Assembly: GCA_013141385.1 (NCBI GenBank)
Contig: JABFRB010000023.1
Span: 98,468-162,467, forward strand
DNA from: Bacteroidales bacterium
GTDB lineage: Bacteria > Bacteroidota > Bacteroidia > Bacteroidales > Tenuifilaceae
DNA length: 64,000 nt
Direction of reading: 5' to 3'
Under the pieces are notes generated by a model. The model was not told where the DNA came from, did not search any database, and worked only from the letters and a program-made list of their open reading frames with translations. Below are positions 10,848 to 18,500 of this stretch, piece by piece. Position 1 is the stretch's first letter. Each line of letters opens with the position of its first letter. The translations under genes were made by a program, and so were the position numbers.

Positions 10848-13800
10848 ATGAGCGACAAAATCAATATAGTTCTTAACGGACAAAATACCACTGGTTTAAA
10901 AGGAGAGTACATTCTTGATGTTGCCAAAAGGGACGGTATTGAAATTCCAACACTTTGCAACGACCCAAGGCTTGAGCCATTCTCTGCTTGCTATGTATGT
11001 TTAATTGAGATTGAGGGAAACAAAAACCTTCAACCCTCCTGTTCAACGAGGATTGCTGAGGGAATGAAGATTAATACTGATAATGATAGAATTTACAAGG
11101 CTAGAAAAACTGCACTTGACCTGATAATGAGCAACCACTACGCCGATTGCGTTGCTCCCTGCCGCGAGCGTTGCCCTGCTGGAGTTGATGTTCAAGGCTA
11201 TATCTCACTAATTGAAAAAGGTCTTTACAGCGAGGCTGTTAAGGTGATAAAACAAACTAACCCTCTACCTTCAATCTGTGGGAGAGTTTGTGTTCGCCCT
11301 TGCGAGGCTGCATGTCGCCGAAATCTATTAGATGAGGGAACTGGAGTTGGTATTGATTATATGAAACGATTTGCAGCAGATTCCGATCTATCTTCTGAAA
11401 ACCATTATAAACCTGAGGTTGCCCCATCAACAGGTAAAAAAGTTGCAATTATTGGTGCTGGCCCTGGTGGTTTATCAAGCGCATACTTTTTACAACAAAA
11501 AGGTCATCAGTGCGATATCTATGAGGCACAACCACACTCTGGAGGCTGGTTACGTTATGGTATTCCTGAGTATCGTTTACCCAATGATATAATTCAAAAA
11601 GAGACTGATTGTGTAACTGAATTAGGTGCAAATATCTTTTACAATAAAAAGTTAGGCGAAAACATTAGCTATAAGGAATTATCAGAAAAGTACGATGCGG
11701 TAATTCTAACCATTGGCTCACAAAGAGGCACCCTACTTGGTTGCGATGGTGAGGATGCAGATGGCGTTTTCTCTGGAATTGATTTCCTTCGGAATATGGA
11801 GGTAACGGGTCAGCGTTACGACTTCACTGGGAAAAAAATAGTTGTAGTTGGTGGCGGAAACACAGCCATGGACTGCTGTCGCACATCTCTCCGTTGCAAA
11901 AGTACCGATGTTAAGGTGGTTTACCGCCGCTCTGAGGCTGAAATGCCAGCCAATCCAATTGAAATCCATGAATCAAAACTTGAGGGAGTTGAGTATCTTT
12001 TCCTAACCAATCCGGTTAGGGTTAATAAGGATGAGAATGGAAAATTAAAATCCATGACCCTTATTCGAATGGGATTAGGTGAACCCGATGCTTCGGGCAG
12101 AAGAAGACCTGTTCCTGTTGAAGGTTCTGAATTTGATATTGAGGTTGATTATATACTCGCCGCAATTGGTCAAAAAACCGAGATTAATTTCCTTGATGAT
12201 ATCAATAAATATGCAAAGGGAGGTCAGCTGAAACCCACCAAATGGGGTGACATTGATGCTGATAAAAACACTCTTCAAACAGGAATTCCATCTGTTTTTG
12301 CTGCTGGCGATGGAGTAACAGGGCCTGCTACTCTAATTGAAGCCGTTGCTCAAGCACGTTTGGCATCAAATAGTTGCCATCTTTATCTTACAGGACAAAA
12401 GGTTGAAGCTCCAATTAAAGATTTCCTTAGTAAAAAGGACAACTTTAAAAATCAGGAGAAAGACGAATATATTGGTCGTTATCGCAACCAAATTAGGGAA
12501 GAGATGCCTGTTATGGAACCCAATAGCAGGGTTAATTTCAAAGAGGTAGAACTTGGTTATTCCGAAGTACAAACCTTGAATGAAACTAGCCGTTGCCTAG
12601 AATGTGGTTGTGTTGCCTATTTCGACTGCGATTTGAAAAAACATGCAGATACCTATAAAGCCGATCAAAAGAGATTTATTGGTGAGCATAAGGAATTCCA
12701 ATTGAATATAGCCCATCCGTACATTGAGATTGATAATAACAAATGTATTCTCTGCTCACGCTGCGTGAGGATTTGTAAGGAGGTTGTTGGCGCTAACGCC
12801 CTAACGCTTGTTAAGCGTGGTTTCGACACCTATGTTGCACCAGCATTTGGCGACAAATTACAAGATACTAAGTGTGAATCATGCGGGATGTGTATTTCTG
12901 CTTGTCCTACAGGAGCAATCACCGAGAATGTTCCATTTAAACCAGGTCCTGTTAAGCTAGAAACATTCGAAACTATTTGTGGATACTGTTCTGTAGGATG
13001 TAAACTTACATTCCATCATCGTGTTGGCTATGTGATGAAGGTAACTGGTGCAGAGGGAATGGTGAATAAAGATGGCAATCTTTGTATGTATGGTAAGTTT
13101 GGCTATCGCTTTATCAACGATAAATCAAGAATCACAAAACCTCTCCATAAAGTCAACGGAAAGTTTCAAGAGATTAGCTTCGAAAAGGCATTCAACATCA
13201 TCTCCGAAAAAATAAAATCTGTTAAAAACGACCAGAATGCATTCTTTGCAAGTGCTGGATTAACCAATGAGGAACAATACCTTGTCCAGAAACTAGCACG
13301 TGTTGGTGCTAAGACCAATAACGTTAACAGTTTCCATTATTTAGGAGGAGCAAAAGGTTATATAACAGATTCTGATAGTAACGTTCCTTTTGATGCTATT
13401 AGCGGGGCATCCGCTATTTATCTACTTGGCTCTGAGATAAACCGTGACAATCCTGTGGCTGGCTATATGGTAAATGCTGCTCAGAAGCGTTTAGAGGTAA
13501 TCTCTATAGACCCAAAGAGCACTCTAAGACATAAAGCATTTTCATTTAATACAGTAAAATCCTATTACCTTTTTATTAAGGCGGTTAATCACTATCTAAT
13601 TGCCAATGGCAAGCAGAATAGCATGTTCATTAAGGATAATTGCGTTGGTTACGAGGATTATAAAAAGAATTTGCTGAAGGAGAGTTACAAAAAATTATGC
13701 GGTGAAGCATGTTATAGTGAATGTGGCTGTGATTGCAGCTGCGTTAGCGATTTTGCAGAATCGTTTAACAACGAGATGAATGCAATATTGATATTCAGCG

Positions 13801-14546
13801 AGAAAGAGGTTGGATCTGATGCTGCACGTGAGATTATCAATTTAGCGATGATTACTGGTAAACTAGGAAAAACTTCAAGTGGAATCATCTCGCTAAAGCA
13901 AAAGAATAACTCGCATGGACTTTTCGATATGGGCGTTAGACCAAAAACGAGTGTTGGGTTACAGGATTTATCAAATGCTGAATTTATTGCAAAAATTAAG
14001 AGTAAATGGAGTATTAATGATTTTCCAAAAATTGTAGAAGAATGCTTTACTGAAAGGTTCATGAATGGCGAATACAAGAATCTCTTCATATTTGGTGAAG
14101 ATCCTATTGGTTGTGCCATTGATAGGAAATCCATTGAAAAGATTTTCAGCAAGGCTGAATTCAAGGTAGTTCAAGATGTATTTATGAGCGATACAGCAAA
14201 AGAGGCTGATCTGATTCTTCCTGCATCGCTATGGTTCGAAACTGGAGGATCCTTCACCAACTCACAAAGGATGATTCAGGTATTTGAATCGGGATTAAAA
14301 CCTAAAACTGAACTATCATCCGCTGAACAGCTAATTAAACTTCTTGCAAAATTTGGTTCGAATGGTATTAGTGATATTCATGAAGCAAATACTGAAGCAC
14401 TCTCACTACTTCCAACTCAAGATGAACCGACCAAGTTTAATTTTATTTATACCGAAAGTGAGACTAGCGAACAAATGTTCACACATGGTTGTAACTATAT
14501 CATGAAACGTTTTGATGAAGAGTTTGAAGGGGCTTTAGGGAAATAA
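10848..14546 (+). CDS. Large fusion: NuoG-type 2Fe-2S, GltD/NfnB-type FAD-NADPH, 2x4Fe-4S and molybdopterin-oxidoreductase-like domains
   Basis: The order of domains in this 1232-residue protein can be read directly. A 2Fe-2S ferredoxin domain comes first (~4-75). A GltD/NfnB N-terminal Fe-S domain follows (CVAPCRERCP, CGRVCVRPCEAAC, ~100-155). The FAD site IGAGPGG is at ~200 and a second dinucleotide site VVGGGNTAMD at ~331, followed by VVYRRSEAEMPA as in NADPH-binding GltD proteins. Further Cys lie in SRCLECGC (~582), and a two-cluster ferredoxin domain is at ~630-690. A molybdopterin-oxidoreductase-like domain starts with CGYCSVGC (~711). The active-site Cys/Sec of formate dehydrogenases is not seen in the expected place (FHYLGGAKG, ~829), and a Cys-rich insert lies at 951-966. 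With the NuoE- and NuoF-like partners this resembles the Stn-family NADH/NADPH/ferredoxin transhydrogenase extended by a NuoG-like tail. A formate dehydrogenase annotation would probably be wrong. Confidence 0.88.
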   Translation: MSDKINIVLNGQNTTGLKGEYILDVAKRDGIEIPTLCNDPRLEPFSACYVCLIEIEGNKNLQPSCSTRIAEGMKINTDNDRIYKARKTALDLIMSNHYADCVAPCRERCPAGVDVQGYISLIEKGLYSEAVKVIKQTNPLPSICGRVCVRPCEAACRRNLLDEGTGVGIDYMKRFAADSDLSSENHYKPEVAPSTGKKVAIIGAGPGGLSSAYFLQQKGHQCDIYEAQPHSGGWLRYGIPEYRLPNDIIQKETDCVTELGANIFYNKKLGENISYKELSEKYDAVILTIGSQRGTLLGCDGEDADGVFSGIDFLRNMEVTGQRYDFTGKKIVVVGGGNTAMDCCRTSLRCKSTDVKVVYRRSEAEMPANPIEIHESKLEGVEYLFLTNPVRVNKDENGKLKSMTLIRMGLGEPDASGRRRPVPVEGSEFDIEVDYILAAIGQKTEINFLDDINKYAKGGQLKPTKWGDIDADKNTLQTGIPSVFAAGDGVTGPATLIEAVAQARLASNSCHLYLTGQKVEAPIKDFLSKKDNFKNQEKDEYIGRYRNQIREEMPVMEPNSRVNFKEVELGYSEVQTLNETSRCLECGCVAYFDCDLKKHADTYKADQKRFIGEHKEFQLNIAHPYIEIDNNKCILCSRCVRICKEVVGANALTLVKRGFDTYVAPAFGDKLQDTKCESCGMCISACPTGAITENVPFKPGPVKLETFETICGYCSVGCKLTFHHRVGYVMKVTGAEGMVNKDGNLCMYGKFGYRFINDKSRITKPLHKVNGKFQEISFEKAFNIISEKIKSVKNDQNAFFASAGLTNEEQYLVQKLARVGAKTNNVNSFHYLGGAKGYITDSDSNVPFDAISGASAIYLLGSEINRDNPVAGYMVNAAQKRLEVISIDPKSTLRHKAFSFNTVKSYYLFIKAVNHYLIANGKQNSMFIKDNCVGYEDYKKNLLKESYKKLCGEACYSECGCDCSCVSDFAESFNNEMNAILIFSEKEVGSDAAREIINLAMITGKLGKTSSGIISLKQKNNSHGLFDMGVRPKTSVGLQDLSNAEFIAKIKSKWSINDFPKIVEECFTERFMNGEYKNLFIFGEDPIGCAIDRKSIEKIFSKAEFKVVQDVFMSDTAKEADLILPASLWFETGGSFTNSQRMIQVFESGLKPKTELSSAEQLIKLLAKFGSNGISDIHEANTEALSLLPTQDEPTKFNFIYTESETSEQMFTHGCNYIMKRFDEEFEGALGK

Positions 14547-14600
14547 TTTGTTTCGAATTAAGCTAATTGACAAAATGAATGTTTATATATTAAACAATTA

Positions 14601-14684
14601 AGTGCCTAGAGTTTAGAGTGCCTAAAATGCCTAAAGTTAAGTTCACCATATTAGTTTTAAAGTACTTTAGGCACTCTAGACACT
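14601..14684. repeat. Intergenic inverted repeat with TTTAGGCACTCTAGACACT arms
   Basis: Segments containing AGAGTGCCTAAA (about 14610-14631, with a partial extra copy before it) pair with ACTTTAGGCACTCTAGACAC (14664-14683) with about three mismatches in 21. It lies between the large redox fusion and the ferritin-like gene. A related TTTAGGCAT.GACA unit occurs in tandem at 52893-52920, so this is probably a dispersed REP-like family rather than a gene-specific terminator. Confidence 0.6.
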
Positions 14685-14720
14685 GTAATATCAACAACCA
14701 ATCGAATTAACTAGAATCAT

Positions 14721-15176
14721 ATGAACGAATTTATTAACATAAACGACATACTGGATTTTGCAATCCAGAACGAGCAGAATGCCGTTGAGTTTTATAACGA
14801 TTTGGCAAAAACAGCTCGTACCGATGATATGCACAGCACATTTGTACTATTTGCTCAGGAGGAAATGGGTCATAAGGCTAGGTTAATTAAGATAAAGGAA
14901 GAGGGTATCTTCAACCTTCCAATAGCAAAAGTTGCCGATCTGAAAATTGCCGATTACGTTGTAAGAACTGAAACAAAGGCTGATATGAGCTATGAACAGA
15001 CCTTGGTTCTAGCCATGAAAAGGGAAAAAGCAGCATTTAAACTATACATGAAACTATCTGAAAAAGCCCCCAACGAAGATTTGAAAAAACTATTTTTAGG
15101 CCTTGCTCAAGAAGAGTCTCGCCATAAGCTTCGCTTTGAACTTGAATACGATGAATTTGTTCTGAGGGAGAATTAG
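14721..15176 (+). CDS. Ferritin-like diiron protein (rubrerythrin family, no rubredoxin domain)
   Basis: This 151-residue four-helix-bundle protein carries two ExxH motifs (EEMGH at ~53 and EESRH at ~134) and upstream Glu residues in NEQNAVEFY and MKREKAAFKLY. These are the diiron ligands of the rubrerythrin/erythrin group. The C-terminal rubredoxin domain of classical rubrerythrin is missing. Such proteins reduce peroxide or handle iron in anaerobes. It follows the redox operon on the same strand after 174 bp containing a palindromic repeat; co-transcription is possible but not shown. The link to reductant supply from the upstream complex is inference. Confidence 0.85.
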   Translation: MNEFININDILDFAIQNEQNAVEFYNDLAKTARTDDMHSTFVLFAQEEMGHKARLIKIKEEGIFNLPIAKVADLKIADYVVRTETKADMSYEQTLVLAMKREKAAFKLYMKLSEKAPNEDLKKLFLGLAQEESRHKLRFELEYDEFVLREN

Positions 15177-15179
15177 ATT

Positions 15180-15328
15180 AACGTGAGTTCGATGTAAACG
15201 TAACATATTGATCCTTAACTCAGGGTTAGATTGTTGCTTTGTCATGCTGAACGAAGTGAAGCATCTCATCTTTAAATAATTAGATCCTTCGCTTCGCTCA
15301 GGATGACACCTTACATCGAACTGACGTT
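15180..15328. repeat. Nested inverted-repeat element (MITE/REP-like)
   Basis: The outer arms AACGTGAGTTCGATGTAA (15180-15197) and TTACATCGAACTGACGTT (15311-15328) are complementary with one mismatch in 18. Inside them, a second pair of 26-bp arms (GTCATGCTGAACGAAGTGAA... at 15241-15266 and ...GCTTCGCTCAGGATGAC ending at 15307) pairs with four mismatches. No coding capacity is seen. A copy of the outer arm with two mismatches lies at 23410-23427. Elements with the CTTCGCTCAGGATGAC type of arm are common between genes in this phylum. Confidence 0.75.
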
Positions 15329-15409
15329 AGATTAGATTCCAGATATCAAAATTCACGGAGCATTACACTACTCGTAATGTTTTATTGGATAAACCTAGGA
15401 AATAAAATA

Positions 15410-15433
15410 AAAGAGGCCTTTCGGCCTCTTTTT
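15410..15433 (-). terminator. Terminator of the DUF2795 gene
   Basis: The stem AAAGAGGCC / GGCCTCTTT has loop TTTC. On the minus strand it is followed by TTTTATTTTATTTCC. It overlaps the stop codon of the DUF2795 gene by a few bases. The opposite strand also has a T run after the stem, so it may work in both directions. Confidence 0.85.
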
Positions 15434-15653
15434 AGTATTCATCTTCGTTAAAGAAAAAATCCTCTTTAGTAGGATAATCAGGCCAAATATCTTCTATACT
15501 TTCGTATATTTCCGCTTCTTCCTCAAGTTCTTGAAGATTCTCAATTACCTCTAGCGGAGAACCGGAACGAATAGCAAAGTCTATCAACTCTTCTTTAGTT
15601 GCTGGCCAAGGAGCATCTTCTAATTTTGATGCAAGTTCTAGTGTCCAGTACAT
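15432..15653 (-). CDS. DUF2795-family small protein
   Basis: This 73-residue, very acidic protein begins MYWTLELASKLEDAPWPAT and continues KEELIDFAIRSGSPLEVIENL. That is the conserved pattern of small DUF2795 proteins of Bacteroidota. The C-terminus ends in acidic and aromatic residues (DIWPDYPTKEDFFFNEDEY). The function is not known. It has a candidate promoter at 15715-15722 just beyond the end of the adenosyltransferase gene, and a strong terminator at its 3' end, so it is probably a separate small transcript. Confidence 0.85.
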   Translation of the reverse strand: MYWTLELASKLEDAPWPATKEELIDFAIRSGSPLEVIENLQELEEEAEIYESIEDIWPDYPTKEDFFFNEDEY

Positions 15654-15714
15654 AATCTAAAATATTTTCGTTAAGTAGTTGTTTTACAGAATATTGTATA
15701 TAATACCCTGTTTG

Positions 15715-15749
15715 CAAATATAAAAAATATTCATATCAAAATTTAGGAT
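15715..15749 (-). promoter_or_regulatory. Candidate Bacteroidota promoter of the DUF2795 gene
   Basis: On the minus strand TATATTTG (-7, 15722-15715) is preceded by TTTTG about 14 bases upstream. The spacing is shorter than the usual 19-21, and the gene starts 60 bases downstream. Supported by consensus only. Confidence 0.35.
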
Positions 15750-16284
15750 TCCAAGAAATTTGATCAATATTAAGATCTTTGGCAATTTTTCTTGATAAAA
15801 CAAAGAAAAAATCACTTAAGCGATTAATATAAACAATTAATTCTTCGGGTACAGGTGTTTCTTCTGAAAGTTTTATGATTATTCTTTCGCATCTACGACA
15901 AATAGTGCGACATACATGGCAGAGGGATACTGATTGATGACCACCAGGCAGAATAAATGAAGTTAAAGGTTCTAGTAAAGTTTCAAATTTATCGATTTCC
16001 AGTTCAACTTTTTGGGTATCCGAGGGAAGGATCAATGGGATTTTAACCTTACAATCCGTGCAATCTGCCGCAAGTATGGATGCGCAGTTCATCAATTTGT
16101 CTTGAATCTCAATTAGAAATAGCTTTATTTCATGGTCAATATCCTGATCGCGAAGCAGAGCTACGTATGAAATCAATTCGTCAACAGTGCCATAGGCCTC
16201 AATTCTTGGGTGGTACTTGGAAACTCGCTTTCCTCCGATTAACGAGGTAGTACCTTTATCTCCTGTTTTAGTATAAACCTTCAT
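15736..16284 (-). CDS. Cob(I)alamin adenosyltransferase, PduO type
   Basis: This protein transfers the adenosyl group of ATP to cob(I)alamin to make coenzyme B12. The 182-residue length fits. The N-terminal ATP-binding segment is YTKTGDKGTTSLIGGKRVSK, with EAYGTVDEL following. The C-terminal part has ILPGGHQSVSLCHVCRTICRRCER and INRLSDFFFVLSRK, all family hallmarks. The extra Cys in the RR-containing helix are not diagnostic, because related enzymes also have Cys there. B12-dependent enzymes are not encoded in this window, so it presumably serves a remote partner such as methylmalonyl-CoA mutase. Confidence 0.92.
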   Translation of the reverse strand: MKVYTKTGDKGTTSLIGGKRVSKYHPRIEAYGTVDELISYVALLRDQDIDHEIKLFLIEIQDKLMNCASILAADCTDCKVKIPLILPSDTQKVELEIDKFETLLEPLTSFILPGGHQSVSLCHVCRTICRRCERIIIKLSEETPVPEELIVYINRLSDFFFVLSRKIAKDLNIDQISWNPKF

Positions 16285-16435
16285 GAGAATAATCTTATAT
16301 TATATGATTGATTTATAGTAAGATGAAAATGTAATGGTAACCGTTTATAAATTACAATCATGGAACACCCATATTATATTTATCTCCTTTTGTTTTAGTC
16401 TACAACATGGGTATTTCATTTAAAGAAAATGGATT

Positions 16436-17164
16436 TTATTGTTCAATCAGTACAACCTTTTGTTTTCTTACTGGATTAGGATTAATTTCGTCCGATTCTA
16501 TTAACCCGTCACGTAATCTAACAATCCGCCTTGCATGGCGTGCAATATCCTCCTCATGAGTTACAACAATGATAGTATTCCCTTGATCATAAATATCTTC
16601 GAAAAGATTCATGATATCTATTGATGTTTTTGAATCAAGGTTACCGGTAGGTTCATCCGCCAGAATAATTGAAGGATTGTTTACTAATGCACGGGCAACT
16701 GCAACCCTTTGGCGTTGTCCGCCTGATAGTTCATTGGGGCGATGTTCCATTCTGTCCTCTAACCCAACGTTGCGCATTGTTTCAACACCTTTTGCAATTC
16801 TAGTATCCTTCCCAACTCCAGCGTAAATTAGTGGGAGCACAACATTCTCAAGGGCTGTATAACGAGGTAGTAGGTTGAATGTTTGGAATACAAACCCTAT
16901 CTCTTTGTTACGTATTTCGGCAAGTTGATCGTCTACCAAATGGCTAACATTAGTACCATTAAGGATATAATCGCCCTCAGTTGCCGTATCGAGACATCCG
17001 ATTATATTCATTAGCGTAGATTTCCCAGAGCCAGAAGGCCCCATGATAGCCACATATTCATTTTTGCTAATCGTGAGGTCAATCCCTTTTAAAGCCTTAA
17101 CCACCACTGTACCAACCTTGTAGTACTTCTTAAGATTTTTTAATGTAAATAGATTATCAGACAT
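16436..17164 (-). CDS. ABC transporter ATP-binding protein (MacB/LolD type)
   Basis: This is a 242-residue ATPase with Walker [10 protein letters not shown] (~42), signature [15 protein letters not shown] (~143), Walker [14 protein letters not shown] and switch His in VVTHEEDIA. The sequence [31 protein letters not shown] style and the NLDS motif place it with the MacB/LolD/FtsE group. Members of that group pair with an FtsX/MacB-type permease for lipoprotein release or export. No permease gene is adjacent in the window, so the partner must be elsewhere. It lies 26 bp after the methyltransferase gene on the same strand. Confidence 0.9.
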   Translation of the reverse strand: MSDNLFTLKNLKKYYKVGTVVVKALKGIDLTISKNEYVAIMGPSGSGKSTLMNIIGCLDTATEGDYILNGTNVSHLVDDQLAEIRNKEIGFVFQTFNLLPRYTALENVVLPLIYAGVGKDTRIAKGVETMRNVGLEDRMEHRPNELSGGQRQRVAVARALVNNPSIILADEPTGNLDSKTSIDIMNLFEDIYDQGNTIIVVTHEEDIARHARRIVRLRDGLIESDEINPNPVRKQKVVLIEQ

Positions 17165-17190
17165 TGTTTAATTATTATTTTATAAAAATA

Positions 17191-18045
17191 CTAAAAAGGA
17201 CCGTATCTTAAATTTAAATGTTGTTTAACTACTCCTTTTCGAAAAAAGGCTAAGCCGCAATTGAAAAGGTCTACAGATATTGAAACGTTTTTATCATCAC
17301 AAATATTTTTCCATGCACTTTGCATTCCGTTGCTCCATCTAATATCGTCAAAAATAATTAGAGTATCACTATCGGCTCTTTCCGAAAAATATTTAAAATA
17401 TTTCAAAGTTGCATCTTCAGTGTGATTACCATCGATAAAAATAATTCCACATTTACTAATTTCACTCAAAAGAATAGGAATTTGGGTATCAAAATCTCCA
17501 CATATTACAGTAACGTTGCTTAATCCAAGTTTGTTTAAATTTTCATTAGCTATTTTCACCAAAGATTTATCACCTTCCAAACTATATACTCTTGACTTGT
17601 TATTTCCGGCAGCAAGATAGCATGTACTTATGCCAACAGATGTGCCCAATTCAATAATTGTATCGGGCTTTAGGTAGTTGGCTAGTTCGTACAGTAATCG
17701 ACCTGTAAATGGTTTTACTGCCGATAGTTTTGTAATATCTTTTATAGTCTGCTCCTTACTACTGGCTTGTTTTGAACCGGCTCCAAAATCATCTTTCGAA
17801 ATAATAGTTTTATTCTTAAATAGCTCCTTCCTTATTTTCTCAATTCTATTAAATATCTCTGCTTTGCTATCTATATCAATGCTTTGAGTATATAAGTCGT
17901 AAATAAATGGTGAATGAATACCATGACCTCCTCTGGGTTTTGAGTTTACCCGAAAGTTTAAATATTTTGTAATAAGATTTATTTTCTCCTGAAACATCAA
18001 GACAAATTTGACTAATGGTAAATACTCAGGTTTATATTTCAGCAA
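17191..18045 (-). CDS. SAM-dependent O-methyltransferase-like protein
   Basis: This 284-residue protein has a class I methyltransferase core. Motif I is IIELGTSVGISTCYLA (~139), the acidic loop is SLEGDKS, and later elements are CGIIFIDGNH and LIIFDDIRWSNGM. These resemble the Methyltransf_24/O-methyltransferase group. The region before the core (about 1-110) has GGHGIHSPFIYDLYT, recurrent in Bacteroidota homologues. The substrate is unknown. It is the upstream partner of the ABC ATPase in a two-gene minus-strand unit; the 26-bp spacing suggests co-transcription but no functional link is evident. Confidence 0.75.
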   Translation of the reverse strand: MLKYKPEYLPLVKFVLMFQEKINLITKYLNFRVNSKPRGGHGIHSPFIYDLYTQSIDIDSKAEIFNRIEKIRKELFKNKTIISKDDFGAGSKQASSKEQTIKDITKLSAVKPFTGRLLYELANYLKPDTIIELGTSVGISTCYLAAGNNKSRVYSLEGDKSLVKIANENLNKLGLSNVTVICGDFDTQIPILLSEISKCGIIFIDGNHTEDATLKYFKYFSERADSDTLIIFDDIRWSNGMQSAWKNICDDKNVSISVDLFNCGLAFFRKGVVKQHLNLRYGPF

Positions 18046-18103
18046 ACACTCTCTTTGAAAGTAAAGAATCTAAGTTATGGCTTTTTTGTTGATTCCTAAT
18101 GGG

Positions 18104-18358
18104 TTCTCGCAAAGTCGTGAATCAAAGGCTAAAAAGTCAAAATTAGTTCTCGCAAAGTTCTCAAAGAAGAAACGCTAAGATCGCAAAGCGTTGAGATAAT
18201 GAATAGTATACTTTGCGAACTTTGCGAAGACTTGGCGTTCTTTGCGTGAAGAATTCTTTTTTGCCTCTTCAAATCAAAGGTTCAATTTGATCATAATATT
18301 TTATTATTTTTAACTAAGTTCCTTATCTATCTTATTTTCTTTGCGACTTTGCGTGAGA
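18104..18358. repeat. Intergenic CGCAAAG/CTTTGCG palindromic repeat cluster
   Basis: TTCTCGCAAAG occurs at 18104-18114 and 18147-18157, and TCGCAAAG at 18181-18188. The reverse-complementary forms CTTTGCGA (18211-18218), CTTTGCGAAGA (18220-18230), CTTTGCGTGAAGA (18240-18252) and CTTTGCGACTTTGCGTGAGA (18339-18358) follow. Together they fill most of the 455-bp gap between the methyltransferase and recG. This is an extended hairpin-forming REP-like element without coding potential. Confidence 0.75.
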
Positions 18359-18471
18359 TATTTTTTTTGCGAAGATATAGTTTGATTCTTTCAAACTAAG
18401 ATGCTGGATGTTAAAAAACGTTTAAAAAGTCAATCTGAAAACTCTTTGCTATAAATGGGTACTTGGGTATT

Positions 18472-18496
18472 TTGAACGATCATTTTTTTAAATTTG
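18472..18496 (+). promoter_or_regulatory. Candidate recG promoter giving a very short or absent leader
   Basis: TAAATTTG (18489-18496) matches the Bacteroidota -7 box, with TTTTG about 14 bases before it. The recG ATG at 18501 begins only four bases after the box, which would make the mRNA almost leaderless if this promoter is used. Confidence 0.35.
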
Positions 18497-18500
18497 CTAA

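Noticed and set aside
13712..14164. 150-codon minus-strand frame in the large redox fusion
   Set aside because: It runs antisense to a continuous domain of the fusion and has no start context or motifs.
10848..14546. Formate dehydrogenase alpha subunit annotation
   Set aside because: The catalytic Cys/Sec region is absent and the FAD/NADPH domains are of GltD/NfnB type.
15850..15960. Extra Cys residues in the cobalamin adenosyltransferase as a new metal site
   Set aside because: Related adenosyltransferases also carry Cys in this helix, so it is not diagnostic.
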